Assembly (NCBI GenBank): GCA_014529385.2
Contig: CM043950.1
Coordinates: 73,975,935 to 74,035,934, forward strand
Origin: Adiantum capillus-veneris
Lineage: Eukaryota; Streptophyta; Polypodiopsida; Polypodiales; Pteridaceae
Reading direction: 5' to 3'
DNA length: 60,000 bases
Part shown: piece after piece, positions 1 through 10,499 of the stretch
Position numbering within the stretch: position 1 is the stretch's first letter
Layout: every line of letters starts with the position of its first letter
The notes under the pieces: model-generated
What the model was told of the DNA's origin: nothing
The model's input: the letters and a program-made list of their open reading frames with translations, nothing else
Database searches by the model: none
Position numbers and translations under genes: made by a program

Positions 1-181
1 TCTTTGGAGTCTGTCTTTCATGTGGAAGCATGTGGTGAGTTGATGTCGAAGCTCTGTCTTGAACTTTTCGGGGCTGGATTGAAGACTCTGATTTAAGGGG
101 CTGCTTATGTTGGTAGTACATTTGTGGGCTCATTTTGGCTTTGCCTTTGTCGGAAGCCGATAATCTTGGAGCAGTAGTAGG

Positions 182-500
182 CTAGATTTCTTGAGAGCTA
201 GTTGTGATGACCATTGTTAAAAATCCAGGTTCTTCTGCCAATGTTTTTGCCCAATGCTTGGACAAAATCAAATGTGTATTCATTTTGGGGGAATCCACCA
301 CTAGGAATTTGTCTTTGATTACCTTTGACCGTAGTTTAAGGGAAGCTTCTGCAATCCCTAAACTTGTGATGGCTATTCCATGTGATATAGGAACCTGTAC
401 CTGAATTTCATACAATTCTAGCTTACCTAGAAGTAACCATAACCCATAAGACATGAAATTAGTCGTGGCAGTGCAATCTATCTTTGCTGTTAAGGTTAAT
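182..500 (-). pseudogene. Element A aspartic-protease-like remnant
   Basis: Minus-strand translation reads KIDCTATTNF just before a 90-residue ORF (454-182). That resembles a decayed 'DSGAT-NF' active-site loop of LTR-retrotransposon proteases. About 60 residues later HLILSKHWAK occupies the place where such proteases have 'ILGxxWL'. The catalytic glycine is missing, so the enzyme would be dead. The match is short and degenerate. Position downstream of gag supports the call. Confidence 0.4.
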
Positions 501-530
501 TTCAGTTTCTCCTACAGATCCAACGAGAAT

Positions 531-1125
531 TTAATCTTCTTGTTGGCTGCCAAGTAACTGATGTCCTCTTTGCTTTTGGTACTTGTCTTGGAACAGGGCT
601 ATTCTTTGCTGATATAAGATTTTTCTATCAATACAAATATTCACACGGATATGACGCACAAAATGGAAAGGAAACATGCGGGGATCATCATTCTCATTAT
701 TGGCATCCATACTTACACACAAGAGCCTAGCTTAGTTGCACCACCTTGGGACCAATGAGCCTGATCAGCCACAGAAGGTCAGCACCTTGGATCACTTCGA
801 CTCTTCTTGATGCATCTGTGAAGACGTAAGGAGTGATGGCAACACTTTGTACAATGCTGAGCCTTTTAGCAAGCAACAATTGGATGCTATTACCATAATC
901 AGCATGACGAATGAAAGTGACACCATTAATGTGCAACACATCATCAACTAAGATACTTTCCTTAGATTGAGATAACTTCTTGAAAATTAGTAGCAAAGGT
1001 AGGGCAGGGAGGCTTTTCACCCGATCTCCAAAGCACTTTGGACAATATCCAAAGTGATCTTCACGCGGACAGGAGGTTGGCTTGGGATTGGTGGTGTCTG
1101 GATTCACAAAGTGCACTGGGAGCAC
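531..1125 (-). pseudogene. Element A internal ORFs, no recognised domain
   Basis: A 132-residue minus-strand ORF (1125-727) is followed by a 63-residue one (722-531). The first has a cysteine cluster, CPREDHFGYCPKCFGDR, at about residues 19-35 and then a hydrophobic stretch near KSLPALPLLL. I do not recognise either as a capsid or enzyme domain. Their place between the gag start and the protease-like region argues that they belong to the element's gag region or to an accessory ORF. The cysteine cluster lacks the CX2CX4HX4C spacing of a retroviral zinc knuckle. Confidence 0.35.
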
Positions 1126-1695
1126 TCACAGACGGGCGGCAATCTTGTAGGCAAGCCTTCGCCTCTTTGCTTCAGGAGGATTTAGGGGTGAGAGTCGTGG
1201 TTGCAAGTTGGAGGTTGAAGTTGGTTGCTCACTAGCCTTTTTCTTGCCTGTAGTGGTCATGTAATACCTTATTAATGAGATTAAGCCAAATGTTACCTTA
1301 CGCTTGAGCACGCGCTGCGGCCTTGGGCCACTTAGGTGTAGAGGTGATCTTCCTCCTCTTAGTCGGCTCCTCAGGAAAGAGAGGTCTGGTGATGCTTTCT
1401 CTTCCCTTAATGTGTGTCACAGTACCTTCGTGTATGTTGATGTAGCATATTTCAAGCTCGTGTGTGTTGGAGGTTTCTGGAGCACTCTTAGGTTGAGAGG
1501 AGAGGTATATCAAGCTCTTCTTCTTACTCTCCTTCGTTGGCGACGATCACGAACAAGGCATGTAGAAGAACTTACTTCTTGAATTTCAATGACACTCCAA
1601 CCTGGTAACAAGACCTCGATGAAATCTTTTAAGGCCTCTAAAGCCTCCTCCTCTTCTGTTCTCCAATTTCTAAACTCCTCACGCCATTCGTCCAT
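1126..1695 (-). pseudogene. Element A gag N-terminal region, broken
   Basis: The first ATG after the primer site (1695) opens a 61-residue ORF with a very acidic start (MDEWREEFRNWRTEEEEALE) and an arginine-rich end. It breaks at 1510. Overlapping minus-strand frames (1513-1298 and 1311-1126) carry on with basic, proline-rich sequence, as expected of a gag with frameshifts. The gag call rests mainly on position: first ORF after LTR and primer site. No capsid motif or complete zinc knuckle is visible. The start was chosen as the first ATG after the primer site. Confidence 0.45.
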
Positions 1696-1750
1696 GTTGT
1701 AGATTGCACATCTTCATTGCTTGTGGACTGAAGGTCTGTGTAGCCCTCCT

Positions 1751-1764
1751 CAGTGGGGGCACCA
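1751..1764 (-). other. Primer-binding site of element A
   Basis: On the minus strand TGGTGCCCCCACTG follows the LTR end after a few bases. It starts with TGG, as required to pair with a tRNA CCA end. Element B has a similar site (TGGTGCCCCCATGG). I do not assign the cognate tRNA. Confidence 0.6.
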
Positions 1765-2352
1765 AAATGATAGCGGGAAAAAGAGCAGTGCAATTGGGTG
1801 GCCTCTGTACTCGTGCACACTCCACAAACCACGCCTCATGCAAACAAGAAAAGAACAAAACAAAGGGGGGCACCACCCTAAATTAAGAGGTTTAGGGACC
1901 TCACACATAGTGCACATAGGCAAGTGAGACTTCTGGCATTATGATGGCATCAAAACATATGGCAAAACACATAGAAATGAAGCTTAGGGACCTTATGTAG
2001 CATATATATACACAAGACATCAGCTTAACAATACAACGGCATCTGATCATACATAACAAGGATATAGAGAAGCAAGCCAAGGATGGCATAATCCCTTGTC
2101 AAAAACAATCAACCCAGCAAGTAGGTATGATCCTACTAGCAACACATCAATACCTTAGAGAATGATGGCGAGGATGGTGGCCATGAAGCAATAGAGAAGA
2201 CTCCTTATTTAGGTTTTAGGGCTAGTAATGTAGCATACTAGAGGGAGAGAGAGTAGAGCTCCATCCATAGCTCCTCGTTGTGAGCAATGTCGTCATAGCT
2301 TCGTTGCTTGGTGAAGTGGGTGAAGTGTTGGTTTTGAGTGAGAGAAGGCCTC

Positions 2353-2360
2353 CTTATATA
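2353..2360 (-). promoter_or_regulatory. TATA-like box of LTR A copy 1
   Basis: The minus strand reads TATATAAG here, inside the LTR and upstream of the primer site in element orientation. The same motif is kept in LTR copy 2 at 24165-24172. The promoter role is inferred from position only. Confidence 0.4.
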
Positions 2361-2854
2361 GGTTTCTGAGAGGGTTTAGGATTAGGGATAAATATGCTTA
2401 AATCCGCTGATTGGGGTTACTTTTTGCTTAGGGTGGTCAACAGATTGAGGTCACCTGATATGTCACCATCAAGATATTCTCTAGAGTGATGTCAGAGGGG
2501 AGGGTAAATGCTGATTTTTCTGATTGTGAGAAATGGGGATAAGGCCTTGACCAGCATTTAAGAGCAAGTAAGGTGGATGTTGAAACTGGAGGTTCTGCAC
2601 ATGTCAGGGGGGGACCTGCGGGGGGGAGGTGGCAGCTGGGTCCTCCTGAATATCAAATTCTCAAAAAATCCTCAACCATGGCTTCTTTTGACATGTGTTC
2701 TTTGAAAAAATGAGCATGTATCTTTTCAACTCAAAAGGCTTTATCCCTGTTGACTCACCTTTACCATAAGATTTTCCCCTTTTCTCCTCCTGTAGCTGCA
2801 TTGTTGATGCCCAATCACTGCTTCTAGTAACAGTGAACAGTTACCTACCAAATA

Positions 2855-3000
2855 CTTATGGTGCAGTAAAAAATATTTACCATGGGTTAAAAAAATTAAT
2901 GTAGGTAAAAAGTGATTTGTATTTACCATGTAGGTGAAAAATATTTATTGCAGGTAGAAAATATTTACTGTAGTAAAAAATATTTACTGTCGGTAAAAAA
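2855..3000. repeat. AT-rich minisatellite inside LTR A
   Basis: About six degenerate copies of a unit near 20 bp, built on AAAATATTTACTGTAGGT with ATATTTAC recurring. The same array, with different substitutions, is in LTR copy 2 at about 24680-24812, so it is an LTR component and not a later insertion. Confidence 0.7.
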
Positions 3001-3202
3001 GTGAAAACGGAGTATGCTGTGCTGTGAGTCCACACGAACATCCTCATGTAAATTTCACTAGAAATTCACACCTAGAATGGGCTATTCTGTAAGATATAGG
3101 TTGTAGGCATGCATAAGAGCTTGTTCCCACGTATCTTCTGTCCATGTCACTTTTTACTCTTTGGTGCTTGTGAAGTAGATTTTTCTTCTCTTTCGAGATC
3201 CC

Positions 3203-3559
3203 TTGGACTAGAGTATCCTCATCTCCCCAACAACTGATTATGCCTTTATTGCATCTTTAGGAGGGGTCCTAAAAACCATGCATCACGCACCTAGCCTTGC
3301 TATTGTTTGCCATTTTCACTTTCCCTTCAGGTGTCTCATGGATGTGCATGCCTAGTCTTTGCATGAGTCCCTCTGTCATGATACAAATTTGTTCACCCCC
3401 ATCCACTAGACCTTTCCTAACCAATCTTCCTTTGATGTAGCAATCTAGCACAGATGTAATATCCTCATTCATTTTAGCATCTAAAATTTTTACAACAGGA
3501 ACACTCTCTTTTATCTTCCTGGTATACCTCCGCCTAGAGCGGTAGACCATGCCATACAC
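3203..3559 (-). pseudogene. Protease fragment of a Tat/element-B-like retrotransposon
   Basis: The 96-residue minus-strand ORF (3559-3269) has VDGGEQICIM followed by KMANNSKARC. Element B's protease at 8520-8650 has IDGGAHVCVM followed by RMANHTKARC at matching spacing. It is therefore a piece of a related Ty3 element in antisense orientation. The fragment stops close to the outer end of LTR A, suggesting that A inserted into it; the other half is not visible. No enzyme could be made from it. Confidence 0.65.
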
Positions 3560-4574
3560 TCTCTTTTATCTTTTATCACTCTCTCTTACAATGCCATAGA
3601 GCTCCCTTGCTAATCACCCCTAATACAATACATGCATATGCATAAGACAATGAGATTCCACTCAAGAGCTCCTTCTAGAGAGGTTGAGCTTGGCTTCTCA
3701 AGCTATAGCATAGTGCTCTTGCTTATGGCTCCCCCCTTTTGTGCTAGCTACACCCTCCTTTTATAGAAATTTTGAGGGCTAGGGTTACTCCTCTAACCAT
3801 GGTTGGGTTAGATTTTCAGCACTTATCTAATTTCTTTTGATTGGAATTATAAAGAAGTTGGTGTGGATAGATGAAGAAAAGAGAGAGGAGAGAAGTGGAG
3901 GTGATAGGACTTTTCATAGTAGGTTAGTGTTAGTAAATTAGTAGAGTTAGTATTTTTATTAATTTACAAATGGAATTGGATATTTACAATGGAAGTATCC
4001 ATATAGGATACAAATAAGGAAGAAAAAACTCTTAGTAGAGGTAAGAAAATATGGATTTCTTACAATGTTGATGCTCCAAGTGTCTTGAGTAGGGTCAATT
4101 TTCACGCTTGTTGACGGTCCACTAGCTTTGACGGTACGTTTTTTCTCCACTCTTGACCTTCATTGAGAGCCAAGGTGAGTGAACATGAGTAATCAATCAC
4201 CATGATGCTGTCTTTCAAGAGAAGAGGCTGAATTTTGTGGTTTTTTGATAGATATGGGTAATATGGATGAGGAAAAATGAGACTAGGTGGTCAATTTTGG
4301 AATGGAAGTGTGTGTAGGAGACATGAGTTCACCATGGTTTCTCTTATTCTTCAAGGTTGAGAAGAAGGTGAGTAGGGTGCAGAGAGGTGGGGATGATGAG
4401 TGGAGAAGTGTGTGTGAAAGAGGAAAATGATAAAGTGGAAGAGGGAGTGTGGCTGTATAGCATGGGCAAAACTGGGGTCCACCAATTAAGTCATAGCTCA
4501 GAGCTCGTAGCTTAAAAAAATATGAAAACCTTTGAGGTAAAAGTTCAGCCCACGAGCTACAACTTTTGTTTGTA
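3560..4574 (-). other. Unassigned LTR-like stretch
   Basis: No convincing coding. On the minus strand a TATA-like CTATAAAAGGAG lies near 3755-3770, in sequence resembling the U3/R part of a plant LTR. No second copy is in the window, so LTR identity is unproven. Short ORFs such as 4150-3959 have no recognisable domain. Confidence 0.3.
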
Positions 4575-5340
4575 TCACCTTTTCAAATTCGAGGAGCATG
4601 TGATCTTTAAAAATTCAGCAAAACGGACTGTTTTTTTTCCACTTAACAAAGTCCTTGTGAGATCCTTCTTTGGATGATTCTTTTGAATACCTCCAAGAGT
4701 GAGCCCCCCATGGTGCATACATGCATTCCACATACCCTTGACCTTATTTGGTAGGTCTATAATTGGAGATATTGTTGAGATCATGATATAAGTGAATAGT
4801 ACAACTAAGAAAATCAAATATTGAGGGGTCTAAAAAAAAAAATGTACATGTCAAATATAAATAATATAGGTGTAAAAAATATAAAGGGGTCAAAATAAAT
4901 CTCTCTCATTATAAGTCTACCATAAATAGATGAATATTTTTGGTGGTCTAATTTATGAGAGTAATAGAGAATAGATGTAGGAAGGAAAAAATCACAATAG
5001 TGAAAAATATACACATAAATAGAACTAGTTTTTTTGGATTTTTGTTGGGATGGAGTTACTCCAAAAATAAGAGAAGCTTGCATGAAATTATTTTTATATG
5101 GAATAAAGAGTATGCAAAATAATAAGAAAAAATGTGGTTATGTTGAGTCAAGGTACATAGCATAAATAACACACCATAGGTAGAAATATTTAAATAAATA
5201 CCAAAATAATTATGAAAAATCCTTTTATTTAGGCCCTATATACAATGAAATATTTACACATAAATGGGCCATATTATACTTAGAATTTTTTATTTGTTTT
5301 TTTAAATTTTTTTTTGGCTCAACTAGCCTAGTGACTTGAA
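4575..5340. other. AT-rich spacer, nothing recognised
   Basis: Strongly AT-rich from about 4830 to 5330, with A and T runs. The small ORFs (4817-4575 and 5083-4814, minus) have compositions typical of noncoding DNA and no motif I know. This is the left flank of element B. Confidence 0.5.
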
Positions 5341-7083
5341 TGTGAGGTCGGAGCGCAGAGAAGTGATCAATCAAAACTGGCAATGGATAGTGCAAAGGTA
5401 GCTGCGGAGAATTTTCCCATTTTTGGCCGCCTCAAATAGGGAGCTCATAAAAGTCCGAAAGTAATGGGCTATGCACAGCCCGGGGCTGACCTAATGAGGA
5501 GACCTGGCTTGAGGATATGAAATTCCGACTATCTGGCAGATTATAGAGACCGGGGTAAGAGAGGGAGAAAGGGGGAGGGGGGGGGGGGGTTATTTAATGG
5601 AAGTGGTGAGCTTTTTCTTTAAAAAAAGCCTAAGAGGCCATTGGAGGGGGGGCCCACAGAGCTGCCACATGGCGTAGAAGCGCTCCCACATGCGGTGTCA
5701 AAGCAAGAGATGTCGGGCTATATCACCTGGGCTACGAGCCCCAAAATGAACACACAAGAGAGAGAGAGAGGGGAGCTCTCCCTCCTGTTGGCCATGGCAC
5801 GAGCGCAGGCGGTGCTGCGCAAGAAACACGGCGTATTTGGGCCGAGCGGGGCGGCGTAGTGGCGGGTGCCTGCAAGTGAGCGAAGATCGACAATTGGGCG
5901 GTGATGACATAGCATGGCCGCCGAAGAGGGGGTCGTTCCCGAGGGCCATAGGCCCTCGTTTTTGAAGGAAAGAGGGAGAAGGCATTAGAGACATTGCTAA
6001 TGCCGCCCTCCTCAGTGCATAGTTAAGGGGTGCTTCCCGCTGAGGTGAGGAGAGGCCCAAAGTCGGCCGCGGAATCAAGTGCAAAAGAGGAGGGTCCCAT
6101 GCCACGGGCAGTAGGCAAAGAGAAAGGAGGGGAGTGAGCCAGGAGGCCGCCAAGTGGGCAAAGCAAAAGCAAGGGCAAAGTGAAGGCCAAATGGACCAAA
6201 GAGCAAGGGCCAGCATGAGACAAGCCAAGGCAAGAGCAAAGGTAAGGATGGGCCGAGTGAAAAGAGGGATCAAAGGAGGAGTCAGATAAAGAGAGGGAGA
6301 GAGTCAAATTCGAATCAATAGAGCAGTTCAAGGTTGAGGCCACAAAATGGTAAAAAAATGAAAGATAAAAATAAAAAAATGGAAAAAGAGAAGGGGCAAT
6401 AGCGACATCACTATTCCCCCCCAAGAGCAAAAGAGAGAAGAAGAGAGCAGATAGAGCAAGGCGATGCCCCCTTTCCCAAAAAATGCCAACTCAAGGTGCC
6501 AAGTGGACCAATTAAAATGTAAATTCCCAAATAAGAGGCACCCCCTATAAAAGTTAAAAATGGATCAAATGAAGGGTTTTTTTTTCGGGCTTTCTGGCTT
6601 TCTGTATGCTGTTTCAAGCCTGCAAAGTGGAGTTCTCTAGCAAGCTAGCCCCTTTGTAACTTTTTCTTGAAAATGGCCATGGTGATGGCAGTGCAAGCCC
6701 ATGTATATGTTTTTTGAAGTGCAATCTAGCCACAGTTACCTGCCGCGCTCTTGTTTCCCCTTCCCCCCTTCTCTTTCTCCTGCTTTCATGGTTCTCCTCG
6801 GTGCCGGTTGTGTGGATGTGTGTGCCCCCCCGGATCGATGGTGTTTTGTGTGAGAGAGTGAGATTGAGTGGTTGTGTGTGTGTGTGTAAGGGTGGAGACA
6901 GGAAGTGGTAGTAGGAGTGCCTTGTGTGGTGGATTTGTGGAGTGTGTGAGAAGGCGGTGGTGTGCTAGTGCAAAGTGTTTCTTTGAAGGTGTTTTTCAAG
7001 AGGACAGGGGTATTGTGGATACCCTGAGCTATAGAGAGGCCTTTGTGTTGGTGTTGGGTGTGATCCCCCATTCCCCCTCTCCA
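5341..7083 (+). repeat. 5' LTR of element B
   Basis: Collinear with 14425-16142 at roughly nine-tenths identity by eye, starting TGTGA and ending CTCTCCA. It contains a TATA-like box, poly-G and poly-C tracts, GT-rich sequence near its end, and two small hairpin motifs (5981-6004 and about 6398-6415). Long antisense ORFs here (for example 6273-5698) are composition artefacts of purine-rich sequence. The 3' LTR may begin earlier (14201), in which case this copy lacks its first 220 bases or so. Confidence 0.85.
6546..6552 (+). promoter_or_regulatory. TATA box of LTR B
   Basis: TATAAAA inside the LTR, conserved at 15601-15607 in the 3' LTR and, reversed, at 11133-11139 in the antisense solo LTR. 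Conservation across three copies supports a promoter role, which remains inferred. Confidence 0.5.
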
Positions 7084-7088
7084 TCTTC

Positions 7089-7102
7089 TGGTGCCCCCAT
7101 GG
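7089..7102 (+). other. Primer-binding site of element B
   Basis: TGGTGCCCCCATGG begins five bases after the LTR end. The TGG start fits pairing with a tRNA CCA end. The B-like LTR ending at 25344 is followed by a related TGGTGGCCCAT at the same distance. Confidence 0.6.
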
Positions 7103-7160
7103 AGGAGCACACTAATTGCTCCTATTTAATCGAAAAGAAGCGGTTTTTCGTGTTTGAAGT

Positions 7161-8050
7161 CATGGCAGCTAGAAGCTATGGACCACTTTTCACAGGAGAA
7201 GAGAACTCTGATGAGTGGATGTCAAATTTCGAGATGTATATGCTATTGTTGCGTATGCCGAACGAGGATAGCAAAATGTAGAATTTTCCTTTGGTGATGC
7301 ATGGTAGAGCTAAATCATGGTACGAACCATTGGAAGGTGAGCCGAAGCAAGCATGGATGGCTCTACGGGTGAGGTTTCTTCACGATTTTTGCAAGGAGAG
7401 TTTCCCAATCCTGATGGATCCAAGGCTGAAGGCGCTAATCAAGATGTAAGTGAAGAATTCAATCTATTTTTGGGTCATTTTGAAGAGTGTTGAGCAGAGC
7501 TAGCGGCAGCCATGCAATTGGCTAATGGAGATTACTTCAAGTTAGACAAGTTCATCATGCGTGTCTGCACCCCAAAGTGAGAGAAAAAGTCAATTTCGAG
7601 AGCCCATATAATTACAATGGTGCGGTAGCCATTGCACGGTCGAAGAGAAGAAATATAAAGAAGAAGATAGAGCAGGGTGTGTCAGGCTATGAGACGATGA
7701 CCCATGTTCAACCACAAAGTCTGAGAGAGGCTGCACACGAAGATAATCATGGAAACCAAGGTGTAGTTGTTGTGCCGCAAAATTGGGTGCACACGGTGCA
7801 AGATTTTTCCGAGCAAATGCAGGAGCTGCGGCTCAGTGTCATGGATAGAGGACAACCAAGAGGAGCAAGGGGCAGGGCAAGGCCACTGCCAGGTAGGTGT
7901 TATAATTGTGGAGAAGAAGAGCACTATGCACTTGATTGTCCTCAACCACAGAGAGAAAGAGGAGGTATGTACCCGCTTTTTGGTAAGGTCAAGGTCAAGG
8001 ACAATACAATGGTCCAAGAGAGCAAGCCGTGGATAATCCTGTGCAACTAG
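7161..8050 (+). pseudogene. Element B gag with zinc knuckle, broken
   Basis: Reading starts at the ATG at 7161 (MAARSYGPLFTGEE), the first good start after the primer site. It runs into an in-frame TAG at about 7279; coding-like sequence continues (FPLVMHGRAKSWYEPLEG), as in the capsid domain of plant Ty3 gags. After further stops and a frame change, an ORF from 7577 carries basic sequence and one intact zinc knuckle, CYNCGEEEHYALDC (CX2CX4HX4C), at about 7897-7940. The protein would package element RNA into particles. At least three lesions make it nonfunctional. Confidence 0.8.
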
Positions 8051-8516
8051 ATCCGCAAAATGGAGGTGAGGTTCCAAGAGTAAACATCATAGGTGTGGAT
8101 AGGCAGGATGTCAAAGTTTTGTTCAATAAAAGGGAAAGAGGTGAGAGAGAGAGACAGAGATAGAGCGGGAAACTCGAGCTCGCAAAGGCAAAGAGAAGGT
8201 GTACGAAGGTAGAGAGTAGGCCGAGCCTAGCAAAAGAAGGAGGCATTGCAAAATCAAGCAGGTGGATTTCCCGCTAGGGCGTGGCTATCCCGAGTACAAT
8301 CTGCTGAGTGATGGTCAAAATCAAAAGGCAAATATTATGTTTGGTCAGCTATTAGCTTTAAATCTAAAGTTAAGAAGGCAGTGGTCCACAAGTGTTAGCA
8401 CCAGACTGCCAAGAGATAAGGGAAATGTGCGAGCAGTGCATAACATGTCTTTGAAGGTAGGTAGCCCCACTGATGTTCTTCCGCTGGTGGATGCAATTAT
8501 AGAGAAGAGGATGTAG

Positions 8517-9170
8517 GTACAAGCTCACATAGACGGTGGAGCACATGTTTGTGTCATGTTGGAAGCAGCTATGAAAGAGACGGGAGTCAAGGTAGTAGTC
8601 AAGCCAAATGTGCGCATGAGGATGGCTAACCATACTAAAGCCAGGTGTCTAGGTGTGGAGCAGGATGTGAAGGTCAAGGTGATGGGCATAGAGTGCCTGA
8701 TAGACTTTTTCGGGATGAAGGAAGGGGATAATGCTTATCCAATCATTTTGGGTAGGCCATGGCTTTTGGCGATAGGAGCAAAGCAGGATTGGGAGAGCAA
8801 AGTGTTCACTTTGCCTGACAAAGAGAAAGACAGACAAGTTGTGCCTGATTTGAAGACCAGAGAGATCAGTTCTCGTCCTATGGCAGTTAAAGATGAGGGT
8901 GACATGACGAGCTATGAGTACGAGATAGAAACGGGCTATGATGAAGGCTATACTAGCATAGAGGAAGAGGAGAGTGAGGACGACATGTTGAAGATAGATG
9001 CAGACTTATTCGGGGTTACCATAGATGACTCCCCTCCTAAAGAAGAAGGTATGCAGCCTCAAGATCATGGCTTAAGTATAGAGGAGGTTTCAAGCATGTT
9101 GAGTGAAGACTTAACCAAGGGTGAAAAGGAAGGCTATGTTCAACTGTGTGAGTCCTATCCAATTTTTTTT
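8517..9170 (+). pseudogene. Element B aspartic protease and acidic linker
   Basis: After an in-frame TAG at about 8514-8516, the sequence VQAHIDGGAHVCVM holds the protease active-site loop, with DGG where classical retroviral proteases have DSG/DTG. About 70 residues later IILGRPWLLAIGA matches the conserved 'ILGRPWL' strand. An acidic linker follows (many Glu/Asp from about residue 120 of the 275-residue ORF 8556-9383), leading to the N-terminal part of RT. The protease would cut the element's own polyprotein. The DGG variant also occurs in element C (DGGSG) and in the 3269-3559 fragment, so it may be normal for these lineages. Confidence 0.75.
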
Positions 9171-9179
9171 GCAACGGAG

Positions 9180-9900
9180 TACAAGAATTTGCCAGGTGCA
9201 AAGGGGGTGGAGCACACGATTGTTCTTAAGAAGGAACATAAGCCTAAAGCAAGGAAGCTGCGAAGACTAGGGGAAATCCAAAAAGGAATCCCTTTGGTAG
9301 GAGATCAACAAGATACTGGATGCAGGTATCATATTTCCTGTGAAAGAGTCAGAGTGGGTCTTGCCAGTGGTCAAAGCCCCTAAGAAGAATGGAAATGGAG
9401 AGTGTCTGTCGACTACAATCCATTGAATGCCGCGACCAAGAGGAATCACTATCCCTTGTTGTTTCAAGACGAGATCCTAAACCAAGTGGCTGGGCATGAA
9501 AGATACTCTATTATGGATGGCTTTTTGGGGTACTTTCAGATAGGGATTGCGCTTGAAGACCAATTGAAGACCACATTAATATCTCCATGGGGCTGCTTCG
9601 CTTTTCGCAGAATGCCATTCGGATTGGTAAATGCAAATGCCACCTTCCAAGGTTGTATGAACATGGTATTTGGTCCATTCCTAGGCCGTTTTATAAGGGT
9701 CTTCATGGATGATATCGGCTGCTACAGTTCAAGGTTGAAGCACCTATCGAAGCTCCAGTTATGCTTTCAAAGGCTTGATAAAGAAGGAAGTCAGGTAAAG
9801 CCCAAGAATTGCAAGCTAGCATAGCCTCGAGCGCAGTTGTTGGGTCATGTGGTGTCGCAAAATGGTATAGAGGCTAATTTAAAAAAGGTGAAGGCTTCAT
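9180..9900 (+). pseudogene. Element B reverse transcriptase
   Basis: The N-terminal RT part lies at the end of ORF 8556-9383 (ATEYKNLPGAKGVEHTIVL). A frameshift near 9384 then leads to the core: SVDYNPLNAATKRNHYPL, YSIMDGFLGYFQIGI, FRRMPFGLVNANATFQ and the catalytic box FMDDIG at about 9700-9720. Both aspartates of the box are present. LLGHVVSQNGIEAN (9837 on) is the usual 'LGH-VS-GI' tail after a stop. In a living element this enzyme copies element RNA into DNA. The FLGYFQI and FMDD motifs resemble those of plant non-chromodomain Ty3 elements. Confidence 0.85.
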
Positions 9901-9984
9901 TTGTTCATAAGCTGAAATATTTAACACATTTCTTTTGGATGTTGTCACAACATGTGCATCCTCTTCAAAAGAGGGCTCAACAAG

Positions 9985-10487
9985 TGCATGGTTATGAATG
10001 GGATGGGGAAGCTCAAGAGGCTTTTGATAGAGTCAAGGAGATTTTGTGTCAGTTGCCAGCAATGTGTCCTCCCAATCAAGAAGACGACTTCTATGTGTAT
10101 CACGGTGGGCACATTTGCTATTGGAGCGGTTCTACTACAAAAGGTAGGGAGAAGCTACAAACCGATATACTTCGAGAGTAGGGTGATTATCCCGGGAGAG
10201 GCTACCAACACTGAAGCAGAGCAATGGGTGATGGCTTTGGTCTTCGCTTGTAGGAAGTTCAAATTCCAATTGATTATGCGTAAGTTTTTTGTTTTGACGG
10301 CTAATAATCTATTTCCAGAGGTAGTGCTACATTTGAAGCTAGGAAGGAGGATTATGAAGTGGGTGTTGGAGCTACAAGAGTTCGAATTTGAGTTTAAGGT
10401 AGATCAAACAAGTCGGTCTCAGCTACTAGACGTTGTTGTTAGCAGCAGCAAGGCCTTCAATTTACCGGCCTATCAAAGAGTTTTGTG
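9985..10487 (+). pseudogene. Element B RNase H
   Basis: WDGEAQEAFDRVKEIL is the usual RT-RNase H connection motif. The expected 'DAS' strand appears as YVYHGGHICYW, so the first catalytic Asp is lost. A frameshift near 10170 leads to YFESRVI, AEQWVMALVFACRKF and a 'TDN'-like position reading TANNLF, another lost Asp. The C-terminal FEFEFKVDQTSRSQLLD fits the end of the domain. The region would degrade RNA in RNA-DNA hybrids but has lost catalytic residues. Confidence 0.75.
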
Positions 10488-10499
10488 AGATGAAGCTAA

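Larger units (their letters stand above)
1..3203 (-). mobile_element. Element A: LTR retrotransposon, partial, running off left edge
   Basis: Read on the minus strand the order is LTR (3203 to 1768), primer-binding site, gag-like start codon at 1695, further broken ORFs, and a protease-like remnant near 480-182; the rest lies beyond the left edge. A second copy of the same LTR stands at 23567-25015, which defines the LTR length. The visible order (LTR, PBS, gag, PR) fits either LTR superfamily. RT and integrase would decide between Ty3 and copia and are not in the window. Confidence 0.7.
1768..3203 (-). repeat. LTR of element A, copy 1 (5' LTR in element orientation)
   Basis: This stretch is nearly collinear with 23567-25015, with small indels and scattered substitutions. 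On the plus strand both copies begin TGATAGC; similarity stops after GAGATCCC (3202 here, 25014 in copy 2). The inner end abuts a primer-binding site, so this is the 5' LTR of a minus-strand element. A TATA-like box lies at 2353-2360 (minus). Near the outer end (about 2855-3000) there is an AT-rich minisatellite. I could not find a clean target-site duplication because the other LTR is outside the window. Confidence 0.8.

Noticed and set aside
5698-6273. 191-codon minus-strand ORF, rich in Leu, Pro and Ser
   Set aside because: It is antisense to purine-rich LTR B and is matched by a differently broken ORF in the other LTR; composition explains it.
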